Shown: positions 16,251-25,920, counted from the first letter of the stretch. The stretch: 64,000 bases of DNA from Bog-473 sp963725895 (GCA_963725895.1 CAVSAJ010000002.1:186001-250000); one strand, 5' to 3'. Program-made: numbers and translations. The notes: generated by a model not told the origin, from the letters alone.

Positions 16251-16649
16251 ATGCTTTCCAATCTCGGGGTGGCGCGCTGGCTGCAGTCCTCGTGGAAGCT
16301 CTCGCGGGCCTTCGGTGTGTCGAACATCGCGGTTCTGCATCGAGTCTCCGACCTTCGCTCCGTCGGCGCCTCTGACTCGGAGCAGGTGGCGCTGGCCCAG
16401 GGGCTGCTGGCGGATTCGGAGACGCGCGTGGTCTACGCACAGTCGCCGGGCGAGCTGGAGGCGGCCGCGGAACTGCTGTCGTTGTCGAGCACCGAGAGTG
16501 ACCTCTTGCCCCAACTCCGACGGGGGATCGCGCTTTGGAAGATCGGCCAGCGTTCCTTTCTGATCCAGCACCGGCTCAGCGCGACCGAACGGCTGATCGT
16601 CGACACCGATGCGGCCATGTCGGCGTCGGCGTCGGCGTCGGCGTCGTAA
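16251..16649 (+). pseudogene. C-terminal fragment of a VirB4/TraC-like conjugation ATPase
   Basis: The 132 residues match only the last third of actinobacterial conjugative-element ATPases: FGVSNIAVLHRVSDLRSVGA, EQVALAQGLLADSETRVVY, LSSTESDLLPQLRRGIALWK and VGQRSFLVQHRL-like IGQRSFLIQHRL. A TGA stands directly before the ATG and no Walker A domain exists upstream, so the gene is truncated. The end is a low-complexity ASASASAS tail coded by the hexamer repeat at 16620-16646, and the next gene is the coupling protein. A remnant of an integrative conjugative element. Confidence 0.75.
16620..16646 (+). repeat. TCGGCG hexamer microsatellite
   Basis: Four and a half direct copies of TCGGCG code the Ala-Ser tail of the truncated ATPase fragment. 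Such a repeat is prone to length change and may differ between strains. Confidence 0.9.
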
Positions 16650-16677
16650 GCCGCGTCGGCCGATCGGCGGCGGCACG

Positions 16678-18139
16678 GTGTCCGGGCTGGCGGCGGCGGC
16701 GGTGCCGGTCGCCCTCGGCGGCGCACTGCTGGCCGGGATCTCGTCCGTGGGCACGTCGCGGCTCTCGGTTCGCCGGCACACGCACGGGCTGTGGCAGTCC
16801 CGGCGTGGCGCGCGCTGGGCCCGCCGCCGCGACCTGCGGTCACTCCTCGTAGGCGCGGACGAGGCTCCGCCGGGTCGGCTCGTGCTCGGCGTGACGCCGG
16901 GTGTGGTGCGCCCCGCCGGGGTGGCGGCCGAACCGTCCCAGTCCCTGGTTGTCGTCGGGCCGACGCAAAGCGGCAAGACGACGCGCCTCGCGGTGCCGGC
17001 GATCCTCGCGCTGGCGAGGGCCCGTCGTCGCTGCAAGCGTCAAGAGCGACCTGCTGCACCACACGCTCGGCACGTGCAGCCGCCGCGGCCAGGTGTGGTG
17101 CGTCGATCCGACCGGATCGACGTCGGCGCGGCGGAGCCTCTGGTCCCCGCTGGCCGGGTGTGGCGACTGGCAGCGCGCCTGCCGGGTCGCGGCGGACCTG
17201 TGCGAGGGAGCCAAGGCGGATGGCACGACGGCCGACGGCGACTTCTGGTATGCGACCGCGGCCAAGCTGCTGGCTCCCCTCTTTTTTGCCGCCGCGCGGG
17301 AGGGCCGGCCCATGGCCGACGTGGTGCGCTGGGTCGACACCCAGGACGTGGTGGAGGTCGCTGGCATCTTGGAGCGGGAAGCCGCGCCCGAGCCGTTGCA
17401 CGCGGCCCAAGCGACCTGGTGCCGTGACGAGCGCACACGCAGCTCCGTGTACACGACCGCCGAGACCGTGCTGGCGCCGTTCGTCCGCGAGGCGCCGGCG
17501 GCGGGACCGACCTTCGAGCCCAGGGACCTCCTTGGCGCGGCCAACACGCTCTTCCTCTGCGCGCCGGCGCACGACCAGCGCAGACTGCGCGGCTATTTCA
17601 CGGCGATCACCCAGCAAGTCCTCTCCCACGCCTTCACCTCGTCGACCCGGGCAGGTCGTCCGCTGGACCCGCCACTGCTGGTCGTGCTCGACGAGGCGGC
17701 ACACATCGCACCTCTGCCCGAACTCGACGGCCTGGCTGCGACGTGCGCGTCACACGGGATCCAGCTGGTCACCGTGTGGCAGGACCTTGCGCAGGTCCGC
17801 GGGCGTTTCGGGGCCCGCGCCCCGACCGTGTTGAACAACCATCGAGCCAAGTTGTTCCTGCCGGGTATCGCGGACCCAGACACACTCGAGTACGCCAGCC
17901 GCCTCATCGGCGACGAAGAGGTGTCCCAGCCTTCGGTGACACGTGACCCGACGGGCCGACGGTCCACCACGTCGACCACAGGAGCGCGAAGGCTCCTGGC
18001 GCCGGAGGAGCTCCGCTGCCTGCCGCGAGGGGAGGCCGTCCTGGTCTACGGGACACTGCCGCCGGCGCGTCTGCAGCTGCGTCCGTGGCTGCGTGCTGGA
18101 CGAGTCACGGTGTGGCGACGACTGTCGCGGCGGTCTTGA
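16678..18139 (+). pseudogene. VirD4/TraG-type conjugative coupling protein, frameshifted
   Basis: A type IV secretion coupling ATPase. The N-terminus has a hydrophobic segment (GLAAAAVPVALGGALLAGI), then Walker A in VVVGPTQSGKTTRLAVPAIL. The frame changes between about 17001 and 17020, after which GPVVAASVKSDLLHHTL, Walker B LLVVLDEAAHIAPLPELDGL, VWQDLAQVRGRFG and HRAKLFLPGIADPDTLEYAS follow in order. Residues around WYATAAKLLAPLFFAA are also typical. I start it at GTG 16678. Together with the truncated ATPase before it this marks a dead conjugative element; no relaxase or integrase is present. Confidence 0.82.
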
Positions 18140-18220
18140 CCGGTCTCCAAGCCGAAACGTAGCCTCGCCAACGCGGCGAAATTTCGCAGTGATCCTTGGA
18201 GATCCGAAAGGGGTCGACCC

Positions 18221-19696
18221 ATGTCCAGTCCGGTCGGAAGCGGCGAGGTCCGCATGCTCATTGACGGCGAGCTCGTCGAAGCCAAGTCGGGCAAGCGTTT
18301 CGACAACATCAACCCCGCCACCGAAGAGGTGCTCGGTCAGGTCGCCGACGCGTCGGCGGAGGACATGCAGCGCGCCATCGATGCCGCGCGCAGCGCCTTC
18401 GACGAGACCGACTGGTCCACCAACCGCGCCCTGCGTAAGCGCTGCCTCGAGCAGCTCCAGGCCGCGCTGGAGTCCGAGCGGGAGGAATTCCGCGAGGAGA
18501 ACATCGCCGAGGTCGGATCGCCGCGGATGATGACCTTCGCGGCGCAGATCGACTGGCCCATCGACGAGGCCTTGGGCTGGCCCACCAAGATGATTGACGA
18601 GTTCGAGTGGGAGCGCTCGCTTCCGCCGACAGAAATGATGGGGATGGCCAGCCGCCGCGGCGTGATCAAGGAGCCGATGGGCGTCATCGGCTCCATCATC
18701 CCGTGGAACTACCCCCTCGAGGTCACGCTGAACAAGCTGGGCCCGATCCTGGCCACCGGCAACACCACGATCATCAAGCCCGCACCAGATACGCCCTGGA
18801 ACGCGACCCGGTTGGGCCGCCTGATCGCCGAGAGGACCGACATCCCCGCTGGCGTGGTCAACGTGGTGACATCGGCCGACCACCTCGTCGGTGAGGAGCT
18901 GACGCTGTCGCCAAAGGTGGACTTGATTTCGTTCACGGGATCGACGGCCACCGGCAAGCGCATCATGGAGAAGGGCGCCGCCACGCTCAAGCGGGTCTTC
19001 CTCGAGCTCGGCGGCAAGTCGGCCATGATCGTGTGCGACGACGCCGATTTCCCCTCAACTGTCCCGATGGCCTCCATGGTGTGCGTCCACGCGGGTCAGG
19101 GCTGCGCCATGCAGACGAGACTCCTTCTGCCGCGCTCGCGCTACGACGAGGGCGTCGAGCTCGTCAGCGCCGGCATGGCCGGCGTGCCGTATGGCGACCC
19201 GTCCCGCGACGACGTGATCATGGGACCCGTGGTGAGCGCCAAGCAGCGGGACCGGGTGCTCGGCTACATCCAAAAGGGACAAGAGGAGGGCGCGAAGCTC
19301 GTCTTCGGCGGCGGCCGGCCGGCCGACCAGCCCAAGGGGTACTTCGTGGAGCCGACGCTCTTCGTCGACGTCGACAACTCCATGACGATCGCCAGGGAGG
19401 AGATCTTCGGCCCGGTGCTCTGCGTGATCCCCTACGAGGACGACGACGACGCCGTGCGCATCGCCAACGACAGCAATTACGGGCTTTCCGGCGGTGTGGT
19501 CTCGGCGTCAGAGGAGCGGGCGACGGCCATCGCCCGACGCGTCCGCACCGGCTCCATCAGCGTCAACGGCGGCATGTGGTACGGCGCGGACTCACCCTAT
19601 GGCGGCTACAAGGACAGCGGGATCGGACGCCAGTGCGGCATCGAGGGCCTCGAGCAGTACCTCGAGACCAAGGCGATCGCCTGGCCGGCGGCCTGA
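18221..19696 (+). CDS. NAD(P)+-dependent aldehyde dehydrogenase
   Basis: Oxidises an aldehyde to the acid. All family landmarks are present in 491 residues: GSIIPWNYPLEVTLNKLGP with the PWN motif, KPAPDTPWNA, the Rossmann segment SFTGSTATGKRIME, the general base Glu near residue 262 (LELGGKSAMIV), the nucleophile Cys near residue 296 (HAGQGCAMQTR), EEIFGPVLCV, and the C-terminal GGYKDSGIGRQCGIEGLEQY. It is the first gene of the catabolic island, preceded by a purine-rich GAAAGGGG before the ATG. The substrate is unknown. Confidence 0.95.
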   Translation: MSSPVGSGEVRMLIDGELVEAKSGKRFDNINPATEEVLGQVADASAEDMQRAIDAARSAFDETDWSTNRALRKRCLEQLQAALESEREEFREENIAEVGSPRMMTFAAQIDWPIDEALGWPTKMIDEFEWERSLPPTEMMGMASRRGVIKEPMGVIGSIIPWNYPLEVTLNKLGPILATGNTTIIKPAPDTPWNATRLGRLIAERTDIPAGVVNVVTSADHLVGEELTLSPKVDLISFTGSTATGKRIMEKGAATLKRVFLELGGKSAMIVCDDADFPSTVPMASMVCVHAGQGCAMQTRLLLPRSRYDEGVELVSAGMAGVPYGDPSRDDVIMGPVVSAKQRDRVLGYIQKGQEEGAKLVFGGGRPADQPKGYFVEPTLFVDVDNSMTIAREEIFGPVLCVIPYEDDDDAVRIANDSNYGLSGGVVSASEERATAIARRVRTGSISVNGGMWYGADSPYGGYKDSGIGRQCGIEGLEQYLETKAIAWPAA

Positions 19697-19736
19697 GCGA
19701 GGGGACCGGGACCGCCGGCGTTGGAGCCTGAGCCGC

Positions 19737-20351
19737 TCAGGCCGAGCCCCACTCGGCCAGCAACTCGTCGGTGCTGGCGAGGCGCGCCACGAACTTGAGA
19801 CTGTGGCGCAGCATGGACTCGTGGTGCTCGCGCGGTGTGCCCACGGCCGCGTCGGTCGGGATGGTGACGGCGAAGCCTTCGTCCACCGCGCCGCCCACAG
19901 TCAGGGTGATGGCCAAATTCGTCGAGACGCCGGCCACGACGAGCTCGTCCATGCCCATGTTGCGCAGGATGGTCAGCACCTCGGTGCGGTGCACCGGCGA
20001 GACTCCCTGGTGACGCGGCAGTACGAGGTCGCGGGGGTCGAGTCCGATCTCGGGCACGATCTCGAGGGCGGGATCGGACTCGCTCCACGTCCCGCCCCCT
20101 CTCGAAGAGGTGGATTGCACGAGCCGCGTGCGCCGGCTGGCTGAGCGCCCGTTGGCCAGGGGCAGGTAGGTCAGGTGCACCACCTGCACGCCGGCGTCGC
20201 GGGCGCCCGAAGCGAGTCGCCCCATGGTTGCGAGCGCAGGCTGCGCAGCCTCGGCTAGGGCAGGGAGGACCGAACAGTCGCCGACGACACCGCGCTGGCA
20301 CTCCACGAAGATCAGCGCGGTCGTGGTGGCGTCGCTCGTGATGTCAGGCAA
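19737..20351 (-). CDS. Isochorismatase-fold protein with degenerate catalytic triad
   Basis: The 204-residue protein follows the isochorismatase-like cysteine hydrolase fold (ALIFVECQRGVVGD, HRTEVLTILRNMGMDELVVA, AVDEGFAVTIPTDAAVGTP). The usual Asp in the first strand is Glu, the usual Lys position reads LPRHQGVSP, and the nucleophile Cys position in GVSTNLAITLTVG is not Cys. Classical amidohydrolase chemistry is therefore unlikely. Convergent with the aldehyde dehydrogenase gene. It could be a non-catalytic or altered-chemistry member; the role is unknown. Confidence 0.8.
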   Translation of the reverse strand: MPDITSDATTTALIFVECQRGVVGDCSVLPALAEAAQPALATMGRLASGARDAGVQVVHLTYLPLANGRSASRRTRLVQSTSSRGGGTWSESDPALEIVPEIGLDPRDLVLPRHQGVSPVHRTEVLTILRNMGMDELVVAGVSTNLAITLTVGGAVDEGFAVTIPTDAAVGTPREHHESMLRHSLKFVARLASTDELLAEWGSA

Positions 20352-20448
20352 CGTGGACTCCTCCCTGTGCGTGCTTTCACCCCTCCGTGAGCCGAGGAAG
20401 CTTCGTAGCTTCGAGCGGTCCTGTCCAACCCGTCTGAAGCGCCTCCTC

Positions 20449-21643
20449 TCACCCCGTCAGGCCGAGCTCGCTCATGACGCGCGCGGTGTCAGCCCCGATC
20501 GCGGGGGCGGCACGCGTCGGAACGCGCGCCCTGGGCTGGGCGACGACCAGTCCGGCGGACGTCGCCAGCGTCGGACCGGCGAAACCGGCGGCGACGCCGG
20601 CCATGGAAATGTCCAGCAACCAGCGGCCGCCTTCGGCGAGCGCCTGGAGGCAGGCATGGGCTGCGGTCAAGCCGGTCACCGGGTCGGCCACCGCGTCCGC
20701 GCAGAACACGGGCTGGGTGCCGGACCAGGCGACGAGACCCCCGGCCGCCGCCGTGTCGTCACCGAAGCCAACGCGCTGCGCAGCGCCCGCGCGGCGCCCG
20801 TAGCCGGTGATGGAGACCCAGACTCGTGGGCCACCCTCGCGCACCACGTCGCGGGCGACGACACCCAGCTGTTCGAGAGCTCGGGGGCGACTCGCTTCGA
20901 TGACCACGTCGGCCCGCCGGACCAGTTGCCCGAGCGCATCCTTGCCCTCGGCGCTGCCGAAGTCGAAGGCCACCGAACGTTTGCGTCCGTTGAGCACGTC
21001 GAAGAACGCAGGTGTGCCTCGCCGTGCCCCATCGGGCCGCGTCGTCGACTCCACCTTCACGACCGAGGCGCCTTCGCCGGCGAGCAGGTCGGCACAGAGC
21101 GGCCCAGCCCACAACGAGGACAAGTCGACGACCAGCGCGCCAGCCACCTCTCGGGACGGGGCAGCGCCGAGCGCCACCCGGTCGAGAGCCCCGCCGCCGG
21201 TGCTCGTGGTGCGAGCCTCGCCGACCATCGCCGCGGGCAGCCCAAGCAGCGCGGCGCGCGCCAGCAGGTCGACGGGGTCCCGACACGCGAGGGCCGCTTC
21301 CACTGCAGACCAGACCGCGGGCGCCGTGGCCGGGACGGTGTCGAGCTCAAGCCAAGCGGGCACCGCCTCCATGTCCTCCGCGCGGCAGCGAGACCGCAAC
21401 CCACGCGTCGCCCGACGGGATGAGTCGACAGCTCCCCCCGCAGCTGACGGGACCGCGGCGCCACAGGCCCATCAGCGCAGCGCGCTCACCGAGAAGCGCA
21501 AGCGCGTCGAGGCCGGCAAAGGCGGAGCCCAGCCGCTCGAGACCCTCGACCAGTCCGTCGGGCGGGCCCAGTGCCTTGTCGGGGTGGCCGGTCAGTGCCA
21601 TCGCGCCGCTCGATGCCCAGCGCTGCAGCGCAGAGTCAGACAT
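20449..21643 (-). CDS. Type III (CaiB/BaiF) CoA-transferase, frameshifted
   Basis: The start (MSDSALQRWASSGAMALTGH) and the first 85 residues lie in one frame; from about 21380 the rest is in another frame and gives the family core. The core has VVDLSSLWAGPLCADLLAGE, SVVKVESTTRPDGARRG, LNGRKRSVAFDFGSAEGK, VVIEASRPRALEQLG and a Gly-rich FGDDTAAAGGLVAWSG. Type III transferases move CoA between acids to activate a substrate. It diverges from the crotonase gene at 21705. The break is a single frame change in a CG-rich run (CCGCGCGG) and may be an assembly indel. Confidence 0.8.
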
Positions 21644-21704
21644 GAGGGCAGGGTAACGTCTCGCGATTCCTCAGCTGATCAGCGCCGATGCACTTCTCGC
21701 AGAG

Positions 21705-22640
21705 TTGCGGAGCGACCTTGCCCCCGAGCGCAGCGGGGCGGTACACGTCGCTCTGCATGGCGGGCTCCCGCCGCTCGAGGACGTGTCGGAGGAGCGACTC
21801 GCAAGCCTGCCCTTCGTCGTCTTCGGCGTGGCCAACGGCCCCGTGGACGAGGAATGGCTGTCGCTGTGTGACGTGGTCGTCGACGAGGGTGACCCGGCGC
21901 TGGCCACGATCGAGGAGAACCTGGTCGCGCACCCCATCACCGCCGCCACGTTGGCGCTCCTGCTGCGGGGTCAGTCGCGCCTGTCCGTGAGCGACGGGTT
22001 GGTCGCTGAGTCGGCCGCCTATTCGGTGCTCCAATCCGGACCGGAGTTCGCCGCCTGGCGGGCCGCGAATCCAGCCCGCACCGAGCGCGACCCGGGCCCG
22101 CGGGTGCGCGTCGAACGCCACGGCGATGTCTTGTTGATCACGTTGACCAGACCGCAGCGTCTCAACGCGCTCGACGCGCAGATGCGAGACGAGCTGGTCG
22201 AAGCGCTCACGTTGGCCGCGGCCGATCCGGACGTCGCGCGGGTCGAGTTGCGGGGCGAAGGCAAGGCATTCTGCGCCGGCGGCGACCTTGACGAGTTCGG
22301 CTCCAGGTCAGATCCGGCCAGCGCACACCTGATCCGGTTGGAGCGGAGTGTGGCGCGGGTGCTGGCCCGTCTGCACACGGCGACGGTGGCTTACGTGCAC
22401 GGCGCGACGTTCGGGTCGGGGATTGAGCTGGCGGCCTTCACCGGCACGGTGGTGGCGACGCCCGACACCCAGATCGCGTTGCCTGAGATCGGCCTGGGCC
22501 TCGTTCCTGGTGCAGGCGGGACGGTCAGCCTGCCGAAGCGGATCGGCCGGCTGCGTACGGCGTGGCTCGCCTTCTCGGGTCGCGCCATTGATGCGCCGAC
22601 CGCCCTGGAGTGGGGCCTGGTGGACGAGATCGCGTCGTAG
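21705..22640 (+). CDS. Enoyl-CoA hydratase/isomerase family protein with N-terminal extension
   Basis: A crotonase domain occupies residues 125-311: VLLITLTRPQRLNALDAQMR, the first oxyanion-hole segment GEGKAFCAGGDLDEFG, and the second GATFGSGIELAAFTGTVVA with LPEIGLGLVPGAGGTVSLPK. The usual C-terminal helices are short. The first 120 residues are an extra, divergent region (PLEDVSEERLASLPFVVFG and ITAATLALLLRGQS) that resembles a degenerate second crotonase half. The frame is open upstream to about 21653 and the listed TTG start is uncertain. Confidence 0.82.
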   Translation: MRSDLAPERSGAVHVALHGGLPPLEDVSEERLASLPFVVFGVANGPVDEEWLSLCDVVVDEGDPALATIEENLVAHPITAATLALLLRGQSRLSVSDGLVAESAAYSVLQSGPEFAAWRAANPARTERDPGPRVRVERHGDVLLITLTRPQRLNALDAQMRDELVEALTLAAADPDVARVELRGEGKAFCAGGDLDEFGSRSDPASAHLIRLERSVARVLARLHTATVAYVHGATFGSGIELAAFTGTVVATPDTQIALPEIGLGLVPGAGGTVSLPKRIGRLRTAWLAFSGRAIDAPTALEWGLVDEIAS

Positions 22641-22679
22641 CCTCTCGGCGAGCGCGCCGCGCGATCGGACGCGGCGAGC

Positions 22680-23150
22680 TCAGCAAGGCCTCGAGTCCGG
22701 CCACCGTGCCGCGGCGACACGCACCTTCTCGAGCCCGCGGTCGAAACGGTCGTCTGTCAAATACGGGGAGACGCCGACCACCTCGAGGCCGTCGGCGAGG
22801 TCCTCGGGCCGGTCGTCGACGAAGACGGTACGGCCGGTGCCGAGCGGCAGGTGTGTGACCACGTACCGGCCATCGCTGTCGCGCCCATCCTTGGCGAAGT
22901 AGCCGTCGACGAGATGGTCCAGGCCGAATTGCACGGCTCGGCTACGGGCGTACCCCTCGCCGCCGGCGCTCCACAGCAGGACCTTGGCGTGGGTCCCGAG
23001 GCGAGTCAAGAGGTCCCGGGCGCGCGGGCGCAAGGAGGTGCCAGTGAGCGAGTCGACCAGGCAGCCGTCGACGTCGAAGACCCAGCAGACGTCCTCGGGC
23101 CGCGCCGCCACCGCCGGGTGGCGCCCCGGGTTGCTCGGGCCAGAATCCAC
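22680..23150 (-). CDS. HAD-superfamily hydrolase
   Basis: A small 156-residue HAD phosphatase with motif I VFDVDGCLVDS (Asp nucleophile and acid/base Asp), motif II AKVLLWSAGGEG, and the acidic motif IV RTVFVDDRPEDL. A Lys in DGYFAKDGRDSDG may be motif III. The cap is minimal, so a small phosphate ester or phosphoprotein is likely the substrate. It diverges from the acyl-CoA ligase at 23172 with only 21 bases between starts. Confidence 0.82.
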   Translation of the reverse strand: MDSGPSNPGRHPAVAARPEDVCWVFDVDGCLVDSLTGTSLRPRARDLLTRLGTHAKVLLWSAGGEGYARSRAVQFGLDHLVDGYFAKDGRDSDGRYVVTHLPLGTGRTVFVDDRPEDLADGLEVVGVSPYLTDDRFDRGLEKVRVAAARWPDSRPC

Positions 23151-23154
23151 TATT

Positions 23155-23168
23155 GGTATACTCTATTC
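23155..23168 (+). promoter_or_regulatory. GGTATACTCT box and -10 element before the acyl-CoA ligase
   Basis: GGTATACTCTATTC ends four bases before the ATG at 23172. TATACT at 23157-23162 is a fair -10 hexamer and implies a leaderless transcript. The surrounding bases match the boxes at 34734, 38521, 50374, 54337 and 59039. Confidence 0.5.
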
Positions 23169-23171
23169 GCC

Positions 23172-24746
23172 ATGGATCACCCCTGGGATCGGCCGCTCGG
23201 CGTGTGGCACATTGCGTGCGAATATCCTGATCAGCCTGCTGTCGTGGCCTCCCCTTCGGGTGTCACACTGACATTCTCCGAGCTGGCCGGGCGCGCGCAC
23301 CAGGTGGTGCGCGGTCTGCGGGCTCAGGGACTGGTGGCCGGCGACATCTTCGCCTACGCGTTGCCCAATGACGTCGACATTTTGGTCTGGCAGTTGGCCG
23401 CCAACGAGGGCGGCTATCAGTCGATCGCGCTGAACCCCGCGCTCTCGGGATCAGAGATCCAGCGCGTCGTCGACCACTCCGATGCGGCCGGTGTCGTGCT
23501 GCACGCCGATTTCGCGGAGCGTGTCGAGCACATGTCGGGAACGGGGTCGATCAAGCTTCGCGTTTCAGTCGGCGGCGACATCGAGGGATGGATGCCCGTC
23601 GCCACGCTCGTCGAGGGTCAGCCGAGCACCGAGCCGCCCGATCGTGAGCTCGGCATCCCGATCTCGTATTCGTCGGGGACGACGGGACAGCCCAAAGCCG
23701 TCATTCGGGCCCGTCCGTCGCGCGGGATCGACCCCACCGACGCCGCCGACGCCGCCAAGCTTTTCGGGCGCGCCTTCCAGTTCAAGCCGCTCGAGGGTGT
23801 ACATCTCGTCTCGGCCGGGATGCACCACGGCGGATGTCAGGGGTTCTACTTGGGCGCTCTCAACGTTGGTCAGGCACTGGCCATTCTCGGAAAGTTCGAC
23901 CCCGAGCAGACCTTGGCCGCCATTGATCATTACAAGGTCACGACGGGCTACATGGTGCCGACCCAGTTCGTGCGACTCCTCCGGCTGCCCGAGGACGTGA
24001 GGGAGCGCTACGACCACTCCAGCCTCGAGGTCATCGTGCACTCCGCGGCGCCCTGCCCGCTGGAGGTCAAGCAGCAGATGATGGCCTGGTGGGGACCCGT
24101 GATCTGGGAGACCTACGGCGGCATGGAGGGTGCGGCGACCATCGCCAAGCCGCACCGATGGCTCGAGAAGCCAGGCACGGTGGGCCGCTCCGTGAAGGGC
24201 ATGAACGTGAAGATCCTTGACGAGGCGGGGAACGAGCTGCCGCCCAACGAGCTTGGCGGGGTCTACCTCGAGCCCGGCCGGCACGAGGATGGCTTCGTGT
24301 ACAAGGACGACCCGACGCTGACAGAGTCCGTCAAGCGCGGACGGGCGTTCACGCTGGGTGACATCGGCTACCTCGACGAGGATGGGTACCTCTTCATCCG
24401 CGACCGGGCCAAGGACATGATCATCAGCGGGGGAGTGAACATCTATCCCGCCGAAGTCGAGGGCGTGCTCTCCGCACACCCGATGGTGGGCGACGTCGCC
24501 GTCATAGGGATCCCGGACACCGAATGGGGTGAGCAGGTCAAGGCCGTCGTCGAGCTGATCGACGGCGTCGAGCCGAGCGACGAGCTTTCCGCCGAGCTCG
24601 TCGCGCTCTGCCAGGAGCGTATCGCCCGTTACAAATGTCCACGCAGCGTGGATTTCCGGGAGCACCTGCCCAGGACCGATGCGGGCAAGATCTATAAGCG
24701 CCTCTTACGCGACGAGTACTGGGCCCGCGCTGAGCGCAACGTCTGA
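23172..24746 (+). CDS. Acyl-CoA synthetase (AMP-forming ligase)
   Basis: An ANL-superfamily ligase of 524 residues that activates a carboxylic acid to its CoA ester. Motifs: the P-loop-like SYSSGTTGQPKAVIRARPSR, the adenine-binding WETYGGMEGA, LGDIGYLDEDGYLFIRDR with the AMP-ribose Asp, the hinge KDMIISGGVNIYPAEVE, and the C-terminal Lys in RTDAGKIYKRLL. The upstream 107 codons of the longer frame overlap the HAD gene and are not included; ATG 23172 sits just after the promoter box. It leads an operon with two acyl-CoA dehydrogenases and an MBL-fold gene. Confidence 0.93.
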   Translation: MDHPWDRPLGVWHIACEYPDQPAVVASPSGVTLTFSELAGRAHQVVRGLRAQGLVAGDIFAYALPNDVDILVWQLAANEGGYQSIALNPALSGSEIQRVVDHSDAAGVVLHADFAERVEHMSGTGSIKLRVSVGGDIEGWMPVATLVEGQPSTEPPDRELGIPISYSSGTTGQPKAVIRARPSRGIDPTDAADAAKLFGRAFQFKPLEGVHLVSAGMHHGGCQGFYLGALNVGQALAILGKFDPEQTLAAIDHYKVTTGYMVPTQFVRLLRLPEDVRERYDHSSLEVIVHSAAPCPLEVKQQMMAWWGPVIWETYGGMEGAATIAKPHRWLEKPGTVGRSVKGMNVKILDEAGNELPPNELGGVYLEPGRHEDGFVYKDDPTLTESVKRGRAFTLGDIGYLDEDGYLFIRDRAKDMIISGGVNIYPAEVEGVLSAHPMVGDVAVIGIPDTEWGEQVKAVVELIDGVEPSDELSAELVALCQERIARYKCPRSVDFREHLPRTDAGKIYKRLLRDEYWARAERNV

Positions 24747-24775
24747 GCGGGAACCGGGAAAGGGAGCGTCACGCG

Positions 24776-25915
24776 ATGGACTTCGGATTCGGCGAGGATC
24801 AGGATCTGCTTCGCATCACGACGCGCCGGTTCCTCGACGAGCACCAATCGATCGCGGACGTACGGCGGGTGATCGAGGAGGCTGAAGTCTTCGACCCGGC
24901 GTTGTGGCGACGAGGCGCCGAGCTCGGGTGGACCGCAATGTTGGTGCCTTCAGAGCTCGAGGGCGGCAGCGTCACCGAGCAGCCGCTGGTCGATCTCGTC
25001 GTCCTCGCTGAAGAGCTCGGCCGCACCCTCAACCCGGGGCCGTTCGTCCCGTGTAACGCGGTGGCCGACGCGATTGTGCGCTTCGGCACCGCAGCGCAGG
25101 GCAAAGAACACCTGCCCCGTATCGCGAGGGGCGACGGAACCGCAGCGTGGTGCCTCAGCGGCGACGGGTCTCCGGATCCCGACGCTGTCGAAGTGCGCGC
25201 CATGCGGGACCGAGGTGGGTGGCGGCTCGACGGCGTGGCCCGGTACGTGCAGGCCGCCCACAATGCCGATCTGTTGCTGGTCGTGGCCGGCGATTCCGAG
25301 ACCGGGTTCCACACGTTCTTGGTCACGCAACCAGCGCCTGGCCTGACGACTCGCTCGCTGGTGGGGATGGACCTCACTCGCCGTTTTGACGAAGTGCACT
25401 TTGACGCCGTCAGTGTGACCGGCGATGAGGAGGTGCCCGGTGGAATGGCTGTCGTCGAACGCTGTCTCGCCGTCGCCACGGTGCTCCAGTCGGCGGAATC
25501 GGTCGGGGCCGCCGAAGCCCTCTTCGAGGAGACCGTCGAGTACGCGAAGAAACGCGTGCAATTCGGTCGCACGATCGGAAGCTTCCAGGCCATCAAGCAC
25601 CGGTTGGCCAACCTGCACATCACCCTCGAATCGATGCGCGTCGCCGCCGAGTACGCGGCGCTCTCGCTGGGGGACGGAATCGACGACGCCGCGGAGGCCG
25701 TGGCGACAGCCGGCGCGTACGTCGATGACGCGTTCGCATGGCTCTGCGGCGAGGCGATCCAGCTCCATGGCGGCATCGGCTTCACGTGGGAGCACGACGC
25801 CCACCTGTTCGCGCGGCGGGCCAAGGTCAACCAGGTGCTCTATGGCGACGGTGCCTGGCACCGCGAGCGCCTGTTGGCGCTCACCGCCACCGCCGCCGGC
25901 GGCGAAGGAGCCTGA
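24776..25915 (+). CDS. Acyl-CoA dehydrogenase, first subunit of an adjacent pair
   Basis: A 379-residue FAD enzyme of the FadE type. Visible are the N-terminal helical domain (MDFGFGEDQDLLRITTRRFL), a beta-domain with weak substrate motifs, VQFGRTIGSFQAIKHRLANL, and the C-terminal signature QLHGGIGFTWEHDAHLFARR. It is followed after five bases by a second dehydrogenase. In actinobacterial steroid and side-chain catabolism such pairs form alpha2beta2 heterotetramers in which only one partner carries the catalytic base. The same two halves occur fused in one protein at 48216-50369. GGGAAAGGGAG before the ATG is a strong ribosome binding site. Confidence 0.93.
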   Translation: MDFGFGEDQDLLRITTRRFLDEHQSIADVRRVIEEAEVFDPALWRRGAELGWTAMLVPSELEGGSVTEQPLVDLVVLAEELGRTLNPGPFVPCNAVADAIVRFGTAAQGKEHLPRIARGDGTAAWCLSGDGSPDPDAVEVRAMRDRGGWRLDGVARYVQAAHNADLLLVVAGDSETGFHTFLVTQPAPGLTTRSLVGMDLTRRFDEVHFDAVSVTGDEEVPGGMAVVERCLAVATVLQSAESVGAAEALFEETVEYAKKRVQFGRTIGSFQAIKHRLANLHITLESMRVAAEYAALSLGDGIDDAAEAVATAGAYVDDAFAWLCGEAIQLHGGIGFTWEHDAHLFARRAKVNQVLYGDGAWHRERLLALTATAAGGEGA

Positions 25916-25920
25916 CCGGA

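Noticed and set aside
16433..17704. Long Arg-rich reverse frames over the conjugation remnant
   Set aside because: Composition dominated by Arg, Pro and Ala; the plus strand carries clear VirB4/VirD4 motifs.
20224..21871. Long plus-strand frames over the CoA-transferase gene
   Set aside because: The reverse strand gives coherent CaiB-type motifs once one frame change is allowed; the plus-strand products have none.
22851..23171. N-terminal extension of the acyl-CoA ligase frame
   Set aside because: It overlaps the conserved HAD gene on the other strand and precedes the promoter box; ligase homology begins at the ATG at 23172.
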